Below, in pieces: positions 23,127 to 35,870 of a stretch of DNA of 64,000 nt (its first letter is position 1; the number at the start of each line of letters is the position of its first letter). Made by a program: the position numbers and the translations under genes. Under the pieces are notes generated by a model. It was not told the DNA's origin. It ran no database searches and worked only from the letters and a program-made list of their open reading frames with translations. The stretch lies in NCBI RefSeq assembly GCF_023159225.1, contig NC_063162.1:96056880-96120879 (forward strand), in the 5' to 3' direction. This DNA comes from Perognathus longimembris pacificus (Eukaryota; Chordata; Mammalia; Rodentia; Heteromyidae).

Positions 23127-23141
23127 AAAACTCAATGTTCA
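23127..23141 (+). repeat. Right TSD of the L1 insertion
   Basis: Exact copy of 21429-21443. Confidence 0.9.
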
Positions 23142-25049
23142 TTGAGTACTAGCACAACTAATGATACAAATTCTGTGGATCTACAAGTGCTTTGTAGAGC
23201 AAATCCAAAATGAACATGGAGCACATGAGAATCAGAGAAAATGGATTTATGAGGTAGCTTGCCGTCAGGGACCATCTACGAGTGTCACTCAGTCAACTGA
23301 AGCAGTGTGTCTGCCTACATAATTTTGGAGTTTGTAGATCTAAGTTGATTGTCTTTATATCTTGTCCAATTTTTATAGAAAGACATCACAAATCAGTGTA
23401 AGTAGAAAGATCTTTAACTGAAAGCTTGTTGTACCCAACACTTCTTAGGACTGGTTGACTGCCAGATTGCTGAGGACAGAGTGACTCACTCCTTCATTCA
23501 AGAAAGATTTATTCATTTATTGGGCATGTTCTAGCATTTGAAATATATCAGTGAAACAAGAGATTCATGACTCATAAGTCGTGCATGCTGATGGAGAGAT
23601 AGAAAGTATGCAGAAAAGATCACATATAAAATGTATGCATGGTTAGAATATTTTGAGTCCCTTGAGGAAAGAAATGGGCTTCCAAAGCCTGTGTTTGTAT
23701 GTGCATGTGAGTGTGAATGCTCACGTGCACGTGCAAAATAAAATATTAATTATTGGGATTAGAATTAGTCTCCTGGAAAAAGTGACATCTGAGAAAATAT
23801 GGAAAGCAAGAGTGTGAGTTCCCAGGCAGCCATGAAGGAGGTAAGACTTCTAGATAAAGGAAATCAGCCATCCATGGGAAGACAGTAAGACGTTGTTCAA
23901 AATCAGTAAGTGGCCAGTATAACTAGCTTGAGGAATGGGGACAGTAGCAGCACATGAAGAAAAGGAATTTAGTTTTATATATCCGATTTGGTGAAATCCT
24001 CTATACATCAAATGGATTAAAACATGCTCTTGAGTCAAATGTTTGATTAAATAGATGGAAACAGTACACATTTTGGATAATGGAAAGTGATTGGTCATTT
24101 CCTAGTTAAAAGCTCACAGAGGAACATCAGTATTAAGGGAGCTTTGGAATTGGCATTGTGGGACATAAACTTGATTTATTCTTGGTAGAATGGTGTTAAG
24201 CTTGATTTAATTACATTGTAGACTGGTGATTTGGGGCTATTTAACAACAACAACAACAAAAGAGTAATATTAACTGATTTAAATAAAGCTCCTTTATTGT
24301 ACAGGTAACTGAAAAAGTTAATAAGAAGTGCATCACTTGAGCATGACTCTGTTTTGAATACTTGTTCTGTAGTTCTTCCTGCTCTGCCTTTGTCTGTGTC
24401 AGCTTTGAGTTGACTTCTCTCATGATGGCAAAATGGCTACCAGTATTCAGGGTCTCTCAGTGATACACTGAACTCTTCAGAGGAAAAAGAGCTCTTCATT
24501 CCTTTCAAATTCTCCAAGTAAGAATCCGTGGCTTCCCATGGATAGACAGACCTGGGTAATATACTCTACTATGATTGACTTGCATATGCGAGAACTTATT
24601 TTTACCAAGTATTTTCCCTTCTTGGAACTAATAATTGTTAGTTCTTATTAAGTCAATTTTCTGTAAAACCTTTGAGGAAGGTAGGCTCTATGGTGCTTGC
24701 AGTGTAGTTAAGTGTAATATCTCCCACTTTATTTAGAAATTAAAATTGTGATTACTTGACTATTTACTTGAGATGGACCTGTGCTATTTTAAAGTATGTT
24801 TATTCCTATTAGAGGAGCCACCTACTAGCTCCAAATTTAGATATGCTATAGATCATGTCTATTGAGTGATTTTGCTTCTTTTCTCGTTCCATCTTCCAAA
24901 TAAGAATTTCTACATTGAAGGACATATTTATTGTGTCCCCTAGGCCAGAACATTCCAAGATAATAACATCAATGTTTTTGAAATGTTTCTTATATTTTTA
25001 CACTACTAGACACCTTTATTCTTGTTCCATCAAGGATAATAGTGAATGA
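23142..25049. other. Unique intergenic sequence
   Basis: No confident feature. A minus-strand open frame at 24241-24423 begins with a charged stretch (MREVNSKLTQTKAEQEELQN) that resembles a coiled coil. It has no start context, homology I can name, or poly(A), and could be an old retrocopy remnant. Confidence 0.4.
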
Positions 25050-25215
25050 TCCAGACTTCAGGTGAGGCACATCTGGGATCAGAGTCTGGCTCCAAAGCTC
25101 TGTGTAAACCTACCTACATTAGTCCATTTTTTTTGAGCTTTCATTTCCTAATCTGTAAAATACAATTGACAGCTGCCTGTTTTGAAAGAGAACATGAAGC
25201 GTAGTAAAGGAAAAA
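25050..25215 (+). repeat. MIR-type SINE remnant
   Basis: GAGCTTTCATTTCCTAATCT followed by GTAAAATACAATTGACA has the conserved MIR core order as I recall it. It is heavily diverged. Confidence 0.5.
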
Positions 25216-25871
25216 TTGTAAAATGGAATTAGCAGAGTTCCTTCTAGGCAGCAAGAAGCCAACCAACAATAATGCTTGCTACTATTACTACTGCTCTAAT
25301 TAAATTCAGAGTTGTGTTGCTTTCTTGCTTTCTCTAGCTACTGAACAAGACTTTCCTAGGTTAAAAAGAAATGAACAGGGCTGTTCTATGCGCTCTTAAT
25401 TTAGCAGATGGCTCATTTCTGCTGATTAAATTATGTAGCTTGTTAAAGTTTCCCTATCACTGCTATATTTCACTCCTTACTGATACCATTATGTGTTCTG
25501 AAAGGACAACCCATACAATTGTCTTTCTGAGGAGTCAGTAATATACTGTGGTATTTGCAAGAGCAGCAATCTGTGCATGCTTGTGTCCTTAACCAATGAC
25601 TTCCTTGGGCTATCTCCTTTATTCTTCTCAATAAACATGTGTTCCAGATTTACTAATTCTGAAAAAGGCATCAAACATACTTGCTACATTCCAAATAGAC
25701 ATATCAGTTACCATCAATACTTCACATCAATATCCATGATAATTTATTTATAATAAATATTTTCCATTTTTAAATTGTGAAATAAGTCATAAGTGTTGCT
25801 TCTTTGATCCTCATTCTTCCTAAGAAAATTACTTTGTAGTTCTTTCTCATTTTTAAAAGTATATATCAAAG

Positions 25872-26093
25872 CTAAGCACCAGGGGCTCATGCCTATAATC
25901 TTAGGTGGCAGAAGGCTGAGATCTGAGGATGGCAGTTCAAAACCAGCCCAGGCAGGAAAGTCCATGGGACTTTTCTCTTTAATAAATTACTCAGAAAAGC
26001 CAGAAGTAGCTCAAGTGGTAAAGCACTTGCCTTGAGCAAAAGAAGCTCAGAGACAGAACCTAGGCCAGAGTTCAAGTACCAAGACTGGCAATA
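25872..26093 (+). repeat. B1/tRNA chimeric SINE with TSD
   Basis: B1-like GGCTCATGCCTATAATCTTA and AAGGCTGAGATCTGAGGATG lead into AAGTGGTAAAGCACTTGCC and CCAAGACTGGCAATAAAA. AAAAGTATATAT flanks it at 25855-25866 and 26094-26105. Confidence 0.85.
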
Positions 26094-26105
26094 AAAAGTA
26101 TATAT

Positions 26106-27110
26106 TAAAGAGAGGAAGGGGGAATACAGTAATAAAGTTCAGTGCATATTATACAAAATTAAGAATATTGAAGGAAGAAGTGTGGTTGGGAAGGAGAAGG
26201 GAGAATGTTGAAAGGAGTTACATCAATTAAAATTCACTGTACTCATATACTGTTTGTTGAATGATAACTCCTTTGCATAACTACTAAATGAAAAATATTA
26301 AATAAAATTAAAAACAATTAAGAAACCCATCACACATACACACACTCACACACACGTATATATGGCAATACACACTGCTGATATTTTTCTTTTCCCTACT
26401 TACACTTTAGTTTTATGGCTCATTGCCTAGAAACCTAAACATTGTTTCTAGAAGAAATTCTTGCATAACTGTCTTCTTTCTGGTACCAGCCATCAACAAC
26501 TATGTCAATTGTGTGCTAAGACTTCTTGTTTAACACTCAGAACTTTGGATGTAGAAGAAAGATATACTGAGCATCTTTCATTGAATTTTGAGCTCTCACA
26601 TGAATGAGTAGAATGCATATCACATCCTTGTTAAACCCTAACTGGCTCTCTCTATGTTATCTTTTATCAGTGCACAGCCATGAGATGTCTCCTGGTTAGC
26701 CACATTAACTTTCTTATCAAATATTTATTCAGAACTCACTCTGTGCCAATGGAAGGGGGAAACCTTGCAATGTAGAATGAAGACAGAAGTCTAGCATGGT
26801 AGGTTAACGTGGAATTAATATTCACATTCATCAAGTTCACAATAATTCTGAGAATATCAGTCCAGATCCTTTTTCAATCTACCTCTCCATGGACTGGAAA
26901 TACGAAGTAGGTCTCCAAATTAGGGATTCTCCAAATTGCAGAGAACAAACTGACTGAATAATGAAGATATCAATAAAAAGTAAAACGATGTGAATAACTT
27001 TGTATCCACAGGAGGAGGAAGAATCAACAGGCTGGCCATGGAGTCATGAATAGAAACTCCATTCTGAGAAGGGGAAAAAAAAGGCATGATTAAAACCACA
27101 GAGGTCTAAG
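26106..27110. other. Unique intergenic sequence
   Basis: No gene. TATTTATTCAGAACTCACTC at about 26721 may be a scrap of an L2/MIR-like element, and a short CA-rich stretch lies at about 26335-26360. Confidence 0.4.
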
Positions 27111-27111
27111 T

Positions 27112-27425
27112 CACCTTGCAGAGCAGTGCCTCACACGTGTAATTGTAGATACTCAGAAGCTGAGGTCAGGAAGATCACAGTTCAAGGCTATCCTAGGGAA
27201 AAAATATTATGGGACATCTTACCTACTAAAAAGCTAAATGTTATCATGTGAGCCAAAAATCCTTGCTACACAGGAAATGCATATTAGATCACCAGATGGC
27301 AAAAAAGACAAATAATACACCTTATTGGGCAAGTAACAAGAGTATGAAAAGCTGAATATGTGGCGTTGGCAGAATACCTGTCTGACAAAGGGCAAGGTTC
27401 TTAGTTCGAACTCCAGATTTTCTTA
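27112..27425 (+). repeat. Old B1 plus tRNA-like SINE composite
   Basis: A B1-like core (TACTCAGAAGCTGAGGTCAG) and a distant tRNA-like B box (CTTAGTTCGAACTCCAG) are readable, with diverged sequence between them. Confidence 0.5.
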
Positions 27426-28026
27426 AAATCATAATAAAATAAAGAAACAGGGAGATGTGAAATAAAATGGGCTCATTTCCTAGGAAATTAAATAACTTAG
27501 GTGGGCCATGCGAAGTTGGTGTATTTAGATATAAAAATTTTAGAGCAGTAACCTATGATAGATGCATTTACAAAATATGTTGAGAACTCAGGTATTGTTT
27601 TTTTTCTCTCTGGAGCTAGTATCAGAGTTTCCACAATTTTAAAGACTACCCAGAGTTACCAGATGGGCTATTGATATTAATTTTATTTGTAATCATGAGT
27701 CTGTATATGAGTTATAAATACCATCAGCAGAGAAGTTAACAAGATAAAAGAATAGATCTACTTTTACAAAGAAGTAAGTCAAATTAAATCACCATTATTT
27801 ATAGATGGTGCTAGCAGGACAGAGCTCTAGGTACCCTTGCACTGACCGTCTTCTGTTTCCTACTTATAGTTCTGAAAAAGAACTGTAGGATACCCCTGTA
27901 ATGCATCATTAAGAGGTAGGCAGCTGAGACTCTGTTCCACAGCCCTAAAAGTATCTCTGGAACTACTGATAACAAGATTAATTGACTCAGAAAACTTTTA
28001 GTGTTTCCAAGTCTTCTTGTACTTTT

Positions 28027-28231
28027 TATTTTATTTTTTGCCAGTCCTAGGCCTTGAACTCAGGGCCTGAGCACTGCCCCTGGCTTCTTTTTGCTCAAGG
28101 CTAACACTCTGCCACTTGAGCCACAGTGCCACTTCTTGCCATTTTGTATATATGTTGTGCTGAGGAATTGAACCCAGGGCTCCATGTATATGAGTCAAGC
28201 ACTCTTGTCCACTAAGCCATATTCCTAGCCC
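28027..28231 (-). repeat. IDL-Geo SINE with TSD
   Basis: Reversed dimer flanked by the 15-bp repeat TCTTCTTGTACTTTT (28012-28026 and 28232-28246). Confidence 0.93.
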
Positions 28232-28249
28232 TCTTCTTGTACTTTTAAC

Positions 28250-30250
28250 TCATAAAGGTAATATCATACTTAATTATATATATGTTCTGAAATGTATTAT
28301 GCCCATTTTCAAATGTTAAATGTTTCATTGCTTCTAATTTTGTTTTTCTTATTTATTTATGTCATCATAAGCACTAAGCTGAGTTACGTTTGTACTTTTA
28401 TAGCTATTTAATTTAAATTCTTAGAAATGAAAGTGCTGGTCACTTTCATTTAACTTTTAGCGAAGTTTAATCAACTAGTAGGCAAACCATGCCAAGGTCA
28501 TTTTGGAGAAAATAACAAAGCTCAATCCTTGCATAAAAGGTAACCATGCAAAAACAAATCAATGCAACCTTTTCTGTTAAAGTAAGTGACTGGAGAAGTT
28601 CAGGGAGGTTTATTGAATATTAGAGTAATTGACTTCTTTCTAGCTAGAGGGAGATGTAAATATACAGTAGGCTTAGTAGAGACGTTGGTGAAGCCTGAGA
28701 ACATTGCCTTTTGTTTACTTCTACAGAATTTTTTTTTGTACTTAGACTGAATAACATATTATGCACAGAGAATCCTAGAATCCAGAAGTAGTTACTGACC
28801 TAAGTGTAGTTGTTGGTGTCAAAGGGAGCTAAACACAGTGTAGCAGCTATAGCAAGACCAATGAAGCACTCCAACTGTGTATTTAGACACAAGCATAGGA
28901 GCCCAGTGGAGAAATATGAGAGAGAGGAAAGGCAGTGGGCAACATGAGCACGCATTGCCCAAAGAAGATACAGAAAGTAGTCAAGTGCCATGGACAGTGG
29001 TGTAAAGAGTGTAGAGTCTCATTGAAAATAGAAAGAAATGGGTAAAATTTCCACATCTGTAGGTGGCTAAGTTCATTGTGGAACATTGCTTGTCTTGCTG
29101 CCAGTCAAGTATCTGGTGGAGACCAAAATGGAAAAGAATGACCAGGAGGGAGACAACCTTCTCAAATCTGAGGCTTCTGATATTTTAAGCTTTTACTTAA
29201 AGAATTCATGAATGTTTTAGTTTTCACTTATATTCCTCTTTGGTTGTCTATCGCTTCCTCATTAGGGCAAGGACTTGTCTTTCTGTGGAACTTAGTTCAT
29301 CTGGTTATCTTTCGGTCTTAGCCCTCTTACAAGCTAAGAAATTATGTTGTTGTTATTGTTGCTTCTTTATCTGGACGCTTTCTTCCTGTAGTGAATATAA
29401 TATTCTGATTTAGTTTTCTACAACTTCATGGGAACCAGAGTTATAGTTGATTTTGGAAAGTTTTAAATATGTCACATAATTATATAAATAAATTTAAATC
29501 TTTAAACATATATTTTGAACTAAATCAATGGAATAAAATTATATATTTGTTATTATTATTATTATTATATAAATTGCATTTTAACCAAAGGAAATTAGAG
29601 TGTATATGGTTCTGGAGATCAAATCCAGGGTATAATTGATGCTATCAAGTATTCTGTCTGAGAGCTATGCATATGACCACTGAAATGTGACTTTAAAAGC
29701 ATTTGATTAGACCATGGATTCATCATGCAATATAATCTAAGCTTAAAAAGAAAAATTTTTGGAAATAATGTTGGTGATAGCATTGTTACTGCTCTTTTGA
29801 GAATAATATGTATGTAATAGTAGGTAAAGCAAACAAGTACTTGTGATAGTATGTTGTCCCTAATATCCTTGATGACTTAAGATTTTCATCATGTGAGAAA
29901 GGACATTCAAATAAAGACAGAAATGGATAAAAGCCTGAAGTCTTCATCTACAAGTTGACTTTATCTTAAAACAAAAATTTAGTATTGTCTGTAAAAACTC
30001 TCTAAGAGCAAAGACATCCTTCATAACTAAGAACTGATAACCATGACTATTTTCTATTTAAAGGAACCAGAGGCCAGATCTTTGCAGGCTATGCAAAATA
30101 TAAGTCTACAAAAATAGTCACATAATAAATATCAAGAACACTATCAAAGACAGGCTATGCTGTTGAAACTTAAGAAATAATTTGAAGTTTTTCTTGTTGT
30201 CCAAGTTTGGAACAATTTGAGTAGCATCAGTAATAATGTGTTTGAAGCAA
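28250..30250. other. Unique AT-rich intergenic sequence
   Basis: No gene or RNA seen. A short (TTA)n run lies at about 29548-29570 and a possible SINE scrap at about 29610-29690. Confidence 0.45.
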
Positions 30251-30254
30251 TGAG

Positions 30255-30605
30255 TTAATTTTTAATTTCTTGTCAGTATTGGAGTTTGAACGCAGGACAT
30301 ACTATTTGCTAGGCAAGTGTTTTTCTCCTGCTTGAGTAGTTAGGGGCTTATGTTCTCTTTTTTTTCCTGAGATATATCCTTTGGACTGAAATCCTGCTAC
30401 GTATTATGGCTACTGCAGCGCTGATATGATAGACATGAACCACCAAGCCCAGCTTTAAGTGACTGAGATGGGATGGGGGCAGGAGAAAGGGGAGGTTGAT
30501 GGGGATCTTACTAACTTTTGCCCAGTGTGGCCGTTAGTACCTATCCTCTTGACTTCGGCCTCCCAAATAGCTGTAGTTATAACATAAAGCACCATGTCTA
30601 GTATT
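30255..30605 (-). repeat. B1-containing SINE, old
   Basis: GTCAGTATTGGAGTTTGAAC at the left, and TTGACTTCGGCCTCCCAAAT with GCACCATG at the right, give a reversed tRNA-like plus B1-like layout. Confidence 0.5.
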
Positions 30606-30639
30606 CATAAGTAAATTTATTTAAAGGGTCTATTGACAG

Positions 30640-31975
30640 CAATTCACATATACAATTTACTTGAAGTATACAGTTAAATATTTTTATATTTATAGATTTT
30701 ATATCAATAGATTTCAGTTATCACGACAGAAGAAACCATCTTCCTTATCCCTCCACTGCCTCCATCCCTCCATGATTGTTAGATCTAACTTCTGTCTCAA
30801 GAGAATTCCTTGCTTTTCACACTCCACATATTCACATAATTGTGGTCCATTGTGACTGGCTTTTTCTACTTACCGCATTGTGTTCAAGTTCCATCCATGT
30901 GTTGAGTGCAGTTGTGTTCATTACGTGGATATGTCACCTTTATGAATGTCATAAACGTGGATGGAAAAGTTTTTGTGTGAGCATATATTTTAATTTCCTG
31001 AAGGTATATAAATAAAAAAGGAATAGCTGGGCTATATGATATTCTCATATTCAAACATTTGATTAAATACCAGAATGTTTTCCAAAGAATCTTCATCATT
31101 TTTATTTCCATTGATCATGTGTGATGCTTCAATTTCTCCACAATTTTGGCATTGCTTGTTATCATCTAGCATTAATATCAGTCATCCTCATGGGTAGAGG
31201 GGTTTGGGGCTTGCTTTGTATTTCTCTAATCATTAACAATACTGAGCATATTTACAAGTGCTCATTGATTAATTGTATTTCTTTCTTAATGTTCAAATCT
31301 CTAGGTCTTTTTTTTTTTCTTTGCCAGTCCTGGGCCTTGGACTCAGGGCCTGAGCACTGTCCCTGGCTTCTTTTAGCTCAAGGCTAGCACTCTGCCACTT
31401 GAGCCACAGCGCCACTTCTGGCCGTTTTCTGTATATGCGGTGCTGGGGAATTGAACCCAGAGCTTCATGTATTCAAGGCAAGCACCCTTGCCACTAGGCC
31501 ATATCCCCAGCCCTCTAGGTCCTTTTTAAAGTGGTTTTTTTCTGTTATTAAGTTGTAAGAGTTCATTGTATATTCAGGATACAGGTTCCTTATGTGATAT
31601 ATGAGTTATGTACATATTATATATTATATTATATATAATATTGCTTATATATTATATATATATATATATACATATTCATCCTGTGGGTTGCTTTTTATTT
31701 GCCTGGTCATGTCAAATATAAAAGTTCTAAATTTTATGTGTATTTTCTTCATTATGTGTGCCTTTCTATTATATATTAGTATCCTATGTTTAGTCACAAA
31801 CATCTGTCCCAATGTATTCTTCTGACTTTTATCATTTTCCCTTTTACATTAACAACTTTAATCCAATTTGAGTGAGTTAATTCCTATATGGCAGGGCAGG
31901 AGTTCAAGTTTTAAAGTGGAGACCATTTACCCTGTACAATTTGTAGAAAGGATTATTCTCTCTTATCAGATATTT
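30640..31975 (-). mobile_element. Ancient L1 (ORF2-region) fossil
   Basis: Words such as AAGTTCCATCCATGTGTTGA, 'GCTTGTTATCATCTAGCATT' and 'GAGTTCATTGTATATTCAGG' follow the order of the reversed ORF2 of old mammalian L1M elements from memory. There is no open frame. It is split by the IDL-Geo SINE at 31308-31512 and an AT-rich stretch at about 31609-31676. Confidence 0.6.
31308..31512 (-). repeat. IDL-Geo SINE with TSD
   Basis: Reversed dimer flanked by CTCTAGGTC (31299-31307 and 31513-31521), inserted into the ancient L1. Confidence 0.93.
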
Positions 31976-32106
31976 TTGCTTCTTTTTGGTAAATCAGTTA
32001 AGTATAAATGTGTGTATTCATGAGCTCTTTGGGCTATAAATAAAAACAAGGGAGATTGAAAGGAAAAAAATAAAACATAAAATTAAAAAAATTGTCACTA
32101 TTAATA

Positions 32107-32337
32107 AACATTGTGTCTGGATGCTAATCCTAGCTACTTAGGAAGCTGAAATCTGAAAATCATAGTTGAAAGCCAGCCAGGGGTGGAAAGTACATGGGAT
32201 TCCAATTAACAACAACAAAAAAAAAAACCCCAAAAAACTAAAAATGCAGCTGTAGCTCAAAGTGGTATAATGCTAACTTTGAGAGGAAAAAGCTAAGGAA
32301 CAATGCCCAGGCCATGAACTCAAGTCCTAGGATAAGT
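32107..32337 (+). repeat. B1/tRNA chimeric SINE
   Basis: GATGCTAATCCTAGCTACTT begins the B1-like half. GCTCAAAGTGGTATAATGCT and CATGAACTCAAGTCCTAGG belong to the tRNA-like half. An internal A-run lies at 32218-32227. Confidence 0.75.
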
Positions 32338-32358
32338 GCATGCGCGCGCGCGCTCGCG

Positions 32359-32406
<48 letters not shown>
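32338..32406. repeat. (GC)n(CA)n alternating purine-pyrimidine tract
   Basis: GCGCGCGCGCGCTCGCGC runs into about 50 bp of CA repeats at the tail of the preceding SINE. Confidence 0.95.
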
Positions 32407-33173
32407 ATTGCAGTAACAACTCATTATTTTGAAATATATTTAATAAAAATAATCATTTTGTACTGATTGAAGAGAAAATATTTAGCCTTATAAAATATTT
32501 TACGTACTAAAAAAAGAATGACTTCATTTGATGTCACTTTATTTCAATCCATAATGAACTAGTGGATGTATATGTTGACTATCAAGCACATTATGTACTC
32601 CAACCACATTTCTACTTAGACACTATGGAGATACTAGAGATTAATATCTAACAGTGTCATCTGATACAGGTGGAATAAGTTATAAAGTAGAATTTATGAC
32701 CCAGTATAGATCTGAGGGTCAGAATCTTTGGTCAATTATGGCAATTTAACACTGCCAACAGCAGATTTCCTTGACATTCTTCCTCTTAAGAACTGAGAGT
32801 TCAATGTTCCCTTCTCTTTTATGAAGGAGGGCTTTGACTGTTTGAAATAATAATGTACTGAAAAGTAATGCTTCATGTGAATTGCAGTCACAGAGAGAAA
32901 GATAGCACTTTGTTGGTTCCTTGGGATTCTTTGGTTCCATGGAATCATATTCATTTTGGTGCTGTTGTTTTTGTTTAGGTAAATTTTAATGTTGGGATTT
33001 TCCCCCCTCAATATTTTAAATATTTTAAAATAAATTATAATACTTGCTTTAAAACTTTAGAAGATTTGATTAATTAATGTAAGTGTACAGCACTCCAGAT
33101 ATATTTGTATGATTTATAAAACAAGATTTCTTTTACAGAATCTGTGATGTCTATTTCTCAGAACCAATTATCC
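32407..33173. other. Unique AT-rich sequence
   Basis: The minus open frames at 32736-33011 show no family resemblance, and no repeat is recognised. Confidence 0.45.
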
Positions 33174-33913
33174 TAAGCAGAAAGAACAGTGCTGGAGAAA
33201 TTTCAATATCAAATTTCAAGCTGTAGTGCAAAACGATAGTAATAAAAACAGCTTGGTATTGGCACAAGAACAGGCCTGAGGACCAATGGATTAGAACTGA
33301 AGACCCAGAAATAAACCTGCAGACCTATGTCTACTTCATCTTTAATAAAGGAGCTAAAAAATAGGATGGAAGAAAGCTCCTTCAACAAATGGTGCTGGTA
33401 AAACTGGTTCAGCTCATGTAACAAACTAAAACTAGATCCTTATATATCACCCTGCACAAAACTCAATTCCAAGTAGATCAAAGACCTTGAGGTAAAGTCA
33501 GATACCCTGAAAGCCTAAAAAGAGACTTTTCTGAAGAGGAAATGAGGATGATCAAGAGACACATGAAGAAGCCCTCTACATCACTGGCCATAAAAGAAAT
33601 GCAAATCAAAACAACACTGAGATTCCACCTTACCCCAGCAAGAATGGCCATTATCAGGAAAACTAATAATAACAAATGCTGGAGGGGATGTGGCTAAAAG
33701 GGAACCCTACATTGCTGCTGGGAGCGTAAAATTGTTCAACCACTCTGGAAAGCATATGGAGATTCCTTAGAAGGCTAAACATAGACATCCCCTATGACCC
33801 AGCAGCCCCACTTTTGGGCATCCACCCAAAAGATTACAAGCAAGACCACACTAAAGCCACCAGCACAACTATGCTTATCGCAGCAAAATTTGTCATTGCT
33901 AAAATATGGAATT
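33174..33913 (+). mobile_element. L1 fragment with internal deletion
   Basis: Starts in the ORF2 region with CTAAGCAGAAAGAACAGTGC and stops before the 3' UTR near 33913. At about 33513 the sequence jumps from the GATACCCTGAAAG block straight to AAAAAGAGACTTTTCTGA, skipping about 310 bp present in the copy at 21.4 kb. All reading frames are broken. Confidence 0.9.
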
Positions 33914-33949
33914 CTAAACTAGTACTTCAAGATTTTGAAGTCTTAATTC

Positions 33950-34210
33950 TTTTTTTAAATTAATTTTATCTTTATTGAAAAGGTGATGAGCAGATGGTTA
34001 TGGTTACAGGAGTAAGGTAATGATTACATTCGTTTTTAAACAGTGTTAGCCCTTCCTTCATTGTCTCATGCTTACCCCTCTCTATTCCTCTTGCACACAA
34101 GTTCTAAGGTTGATATCCAACCTAGTGTTTAGTGAGAATCATTGTTGTATTGGTCGTCCTTTGATCTGCTGTTTCCATGATGTCTTTTCCCATTCTGTCT
34201 ATAATCTTAT
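33950..34210 (-). mobile_element. Possible old L1 3'-end remnant
   Basis: A pyrimidine-rich plus strand with AATTTTATCTTTATTG and 'CTTACCCCTCTCTATTCCTC' resembles a reversed L1 3' end. The assignment is weak. Confidence 0.3.
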
Positions 34211-34214
34211 TTTC

Positions 34215-34450
34215 TTTTTTTTCTATTTTTGTGCTGATAATGGGGCTTGGACTCAGGACTTTTCAAGTTCTTACTTGAATATTTCTGTCAAGGTTTAAAC
34301 TCATCTCCCACTTTTGGCTCTTGTTTTTTTTTTTTTCTAATTAACTGGAACCAAATGTTATTAATTTGTGTGTCTGGGCTGGCTTCCAAAAGACATTCTC
34401 AGACCTCAGTGTCCTGATGATCCAGGATTATGGACATAAACCCAGGTAAT
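34215..34450 (-). repeat. B1/tRNA chimeric SINE, old
   Basis: TTTGTGCTGATAATGGGGCT at the left end, TTTTCTAATTAACTGGAACC in the middle and CAGACCTCAGTGTCCTGATG at the right give the reversed order of the family. Confidence 0.6.
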
Positions 34451-34889
34451 TTTATTTTTGGGGGGTGTATGTCACTCAAGTCTCTGTAGTAAGTGTAGGA
34501 CAATCATTGGCAATAATACCTCAATTTTGAAATCTGTGTCAAATGAGAATATCTCAGATTTTGCAACTTTCACAGAGCCACAGATGTTTCAGGCAAAATG
34601 TATCAATGATGCTGCAATTAGAGAAAGAAATTTGAATGAAGAATGAGACTGTTACATAGTTTTGAAGTACTTCTCTACATATGATATAATAAAGGCAAAA
34701 GTAGGAAAATGTAATGTAGATTCCATTTAAGAAAAATGATAACGCTTGTGTCAGGCTCTTCTTACTGGAATGTTGTAAGAAGGATGCATCTTCATTCTGT
34801 AGTGCTCCTTCCCAGAATGCAAAGCCTATATCAAACAATGACAATAGAACAAATATATTCAAGGAAGCCTTTTAAAAATGACTTGACTT

Positions 34890-34988
34890 TGAGCACCAGT
34901 TCCTCACACCTTTAATTCTATCTACTCAGGAGGCTGAGATCTGAGCTTCAGGGTTTCAAAGCCAGCTTGGTCAGACAAATTGGAGAGA
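34890..34988 (+). repeat. B1-like SINE fragment
   Basis: CTATCTACTCAGGAGGCTGA and GATCTGAGCTTCAGGGTTTC are the B1-like half only. It is cut at the junction with the following L1. Confidence 0.7.
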
Positions 34989-34989
34989 C

Positions 34990-35258
34990 TCTTTTTTTTT
35001 CTTCAAATTTTTATTATCAAACTGATGTACAGAGAGGTTACAGTTTCATACGTTAGGCAATGGATACATTTCTTGTACTGTTTGTTACCTTGTCCCTCAT
35101 ACCCCCCTCCCTCCTCCCTCTTTCCCTTCCCCCCCCCACCCCGGAGGTGTTCAGTTCACTTACACCATACAGTTTTGCAAGTATTGCTTTTGTAGTTGTT
35201 TGTCTTTTCTTACCCTGTGTTTCTCAAATTTGATATTCCCTTTCAATTATTTTGAACT
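34990..35258 (-). mobile_element. L1 3' UTR fragment
   Basis: Reversed L1 3' end: TTTTTATTATCAAACTGATG, then a C-rich polypyrimidine tract (about 35100-35143) and GTTTTGCAAGTATTGCTTTT. It is the same lineage as the 52-59 kb copy. Confidence 0.9.
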
Positions 35259-35273
35259 GGCCAGTAAAAAGCC

Positions 35274-35377
35274 ATAAAAACAAATGTGCCTAAATGTTAA
35301 TGGCTAGAGAATTTCAGTGAAGAAAGTAAAGGAGTTTGTTGTAATATTATTGCAATCTTCGTGGTCTAATAGATTTA
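35274..35377 (+). repeat. Copy 1 of a ~95-bp local duplication
   Basis: AAAAACAAATGTGCCTAAAT through AATTTCAGTGAAGAAAG and CAATCTTCGTGG is repeated, about 85% identical by eye, at 35871-35966. Confidence 0.75.
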
Positions 35378-35384
35378 TGGAGGT

Positions 35385-35475
35385 GTGTCTCAGCAATATA
35401 GCTCTAACCTTGATTGAAAAATGAGGGTGTCAAGCCATGAGTTCAAGCCTAGTATTGGTATGTGCACATGCGCAT
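35385..35475 (+). repeat. tRNA-like SINE fragment
   Basis: GTGTCTCAGCAATATAGCTC and ATGAGTTCAAGCCTAGTATT give degenerate A- and B-box spacing. Confidence 0.5.
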
Positions 35476-35870
35476 CTCCCCCCACCACCCCACAGGTAAT
35501 CATTGGCCTACCCTTTTCATTGTGCTGAAGCATAAATGCTAATCCAAACTGTCATCATCACTAATGTTACATATAGTGGTCTGGGATTACATCCTGGATG
35601 ACAAACCAAATTTTAAAAAAGTTTACTCTGTAGAATAATGGATGGAATTTAAACACCATTGTAACTGTATGATAGTATTACACTGGTATTTAATTTTATT
35701 ATTTTGACCATGTTATCATTCCCTTTTTTCTGTAAGTCACTGTAATTAGAGAAATAAATGCTAAATTGGGTAAAAGGCCATGCTGATTGCACTATTCCTA
35801 CTTCAAGATGGTAGGAAACACATGGCATGAGCAAACTACAAATATGCACACATAGATCATATACACATAG

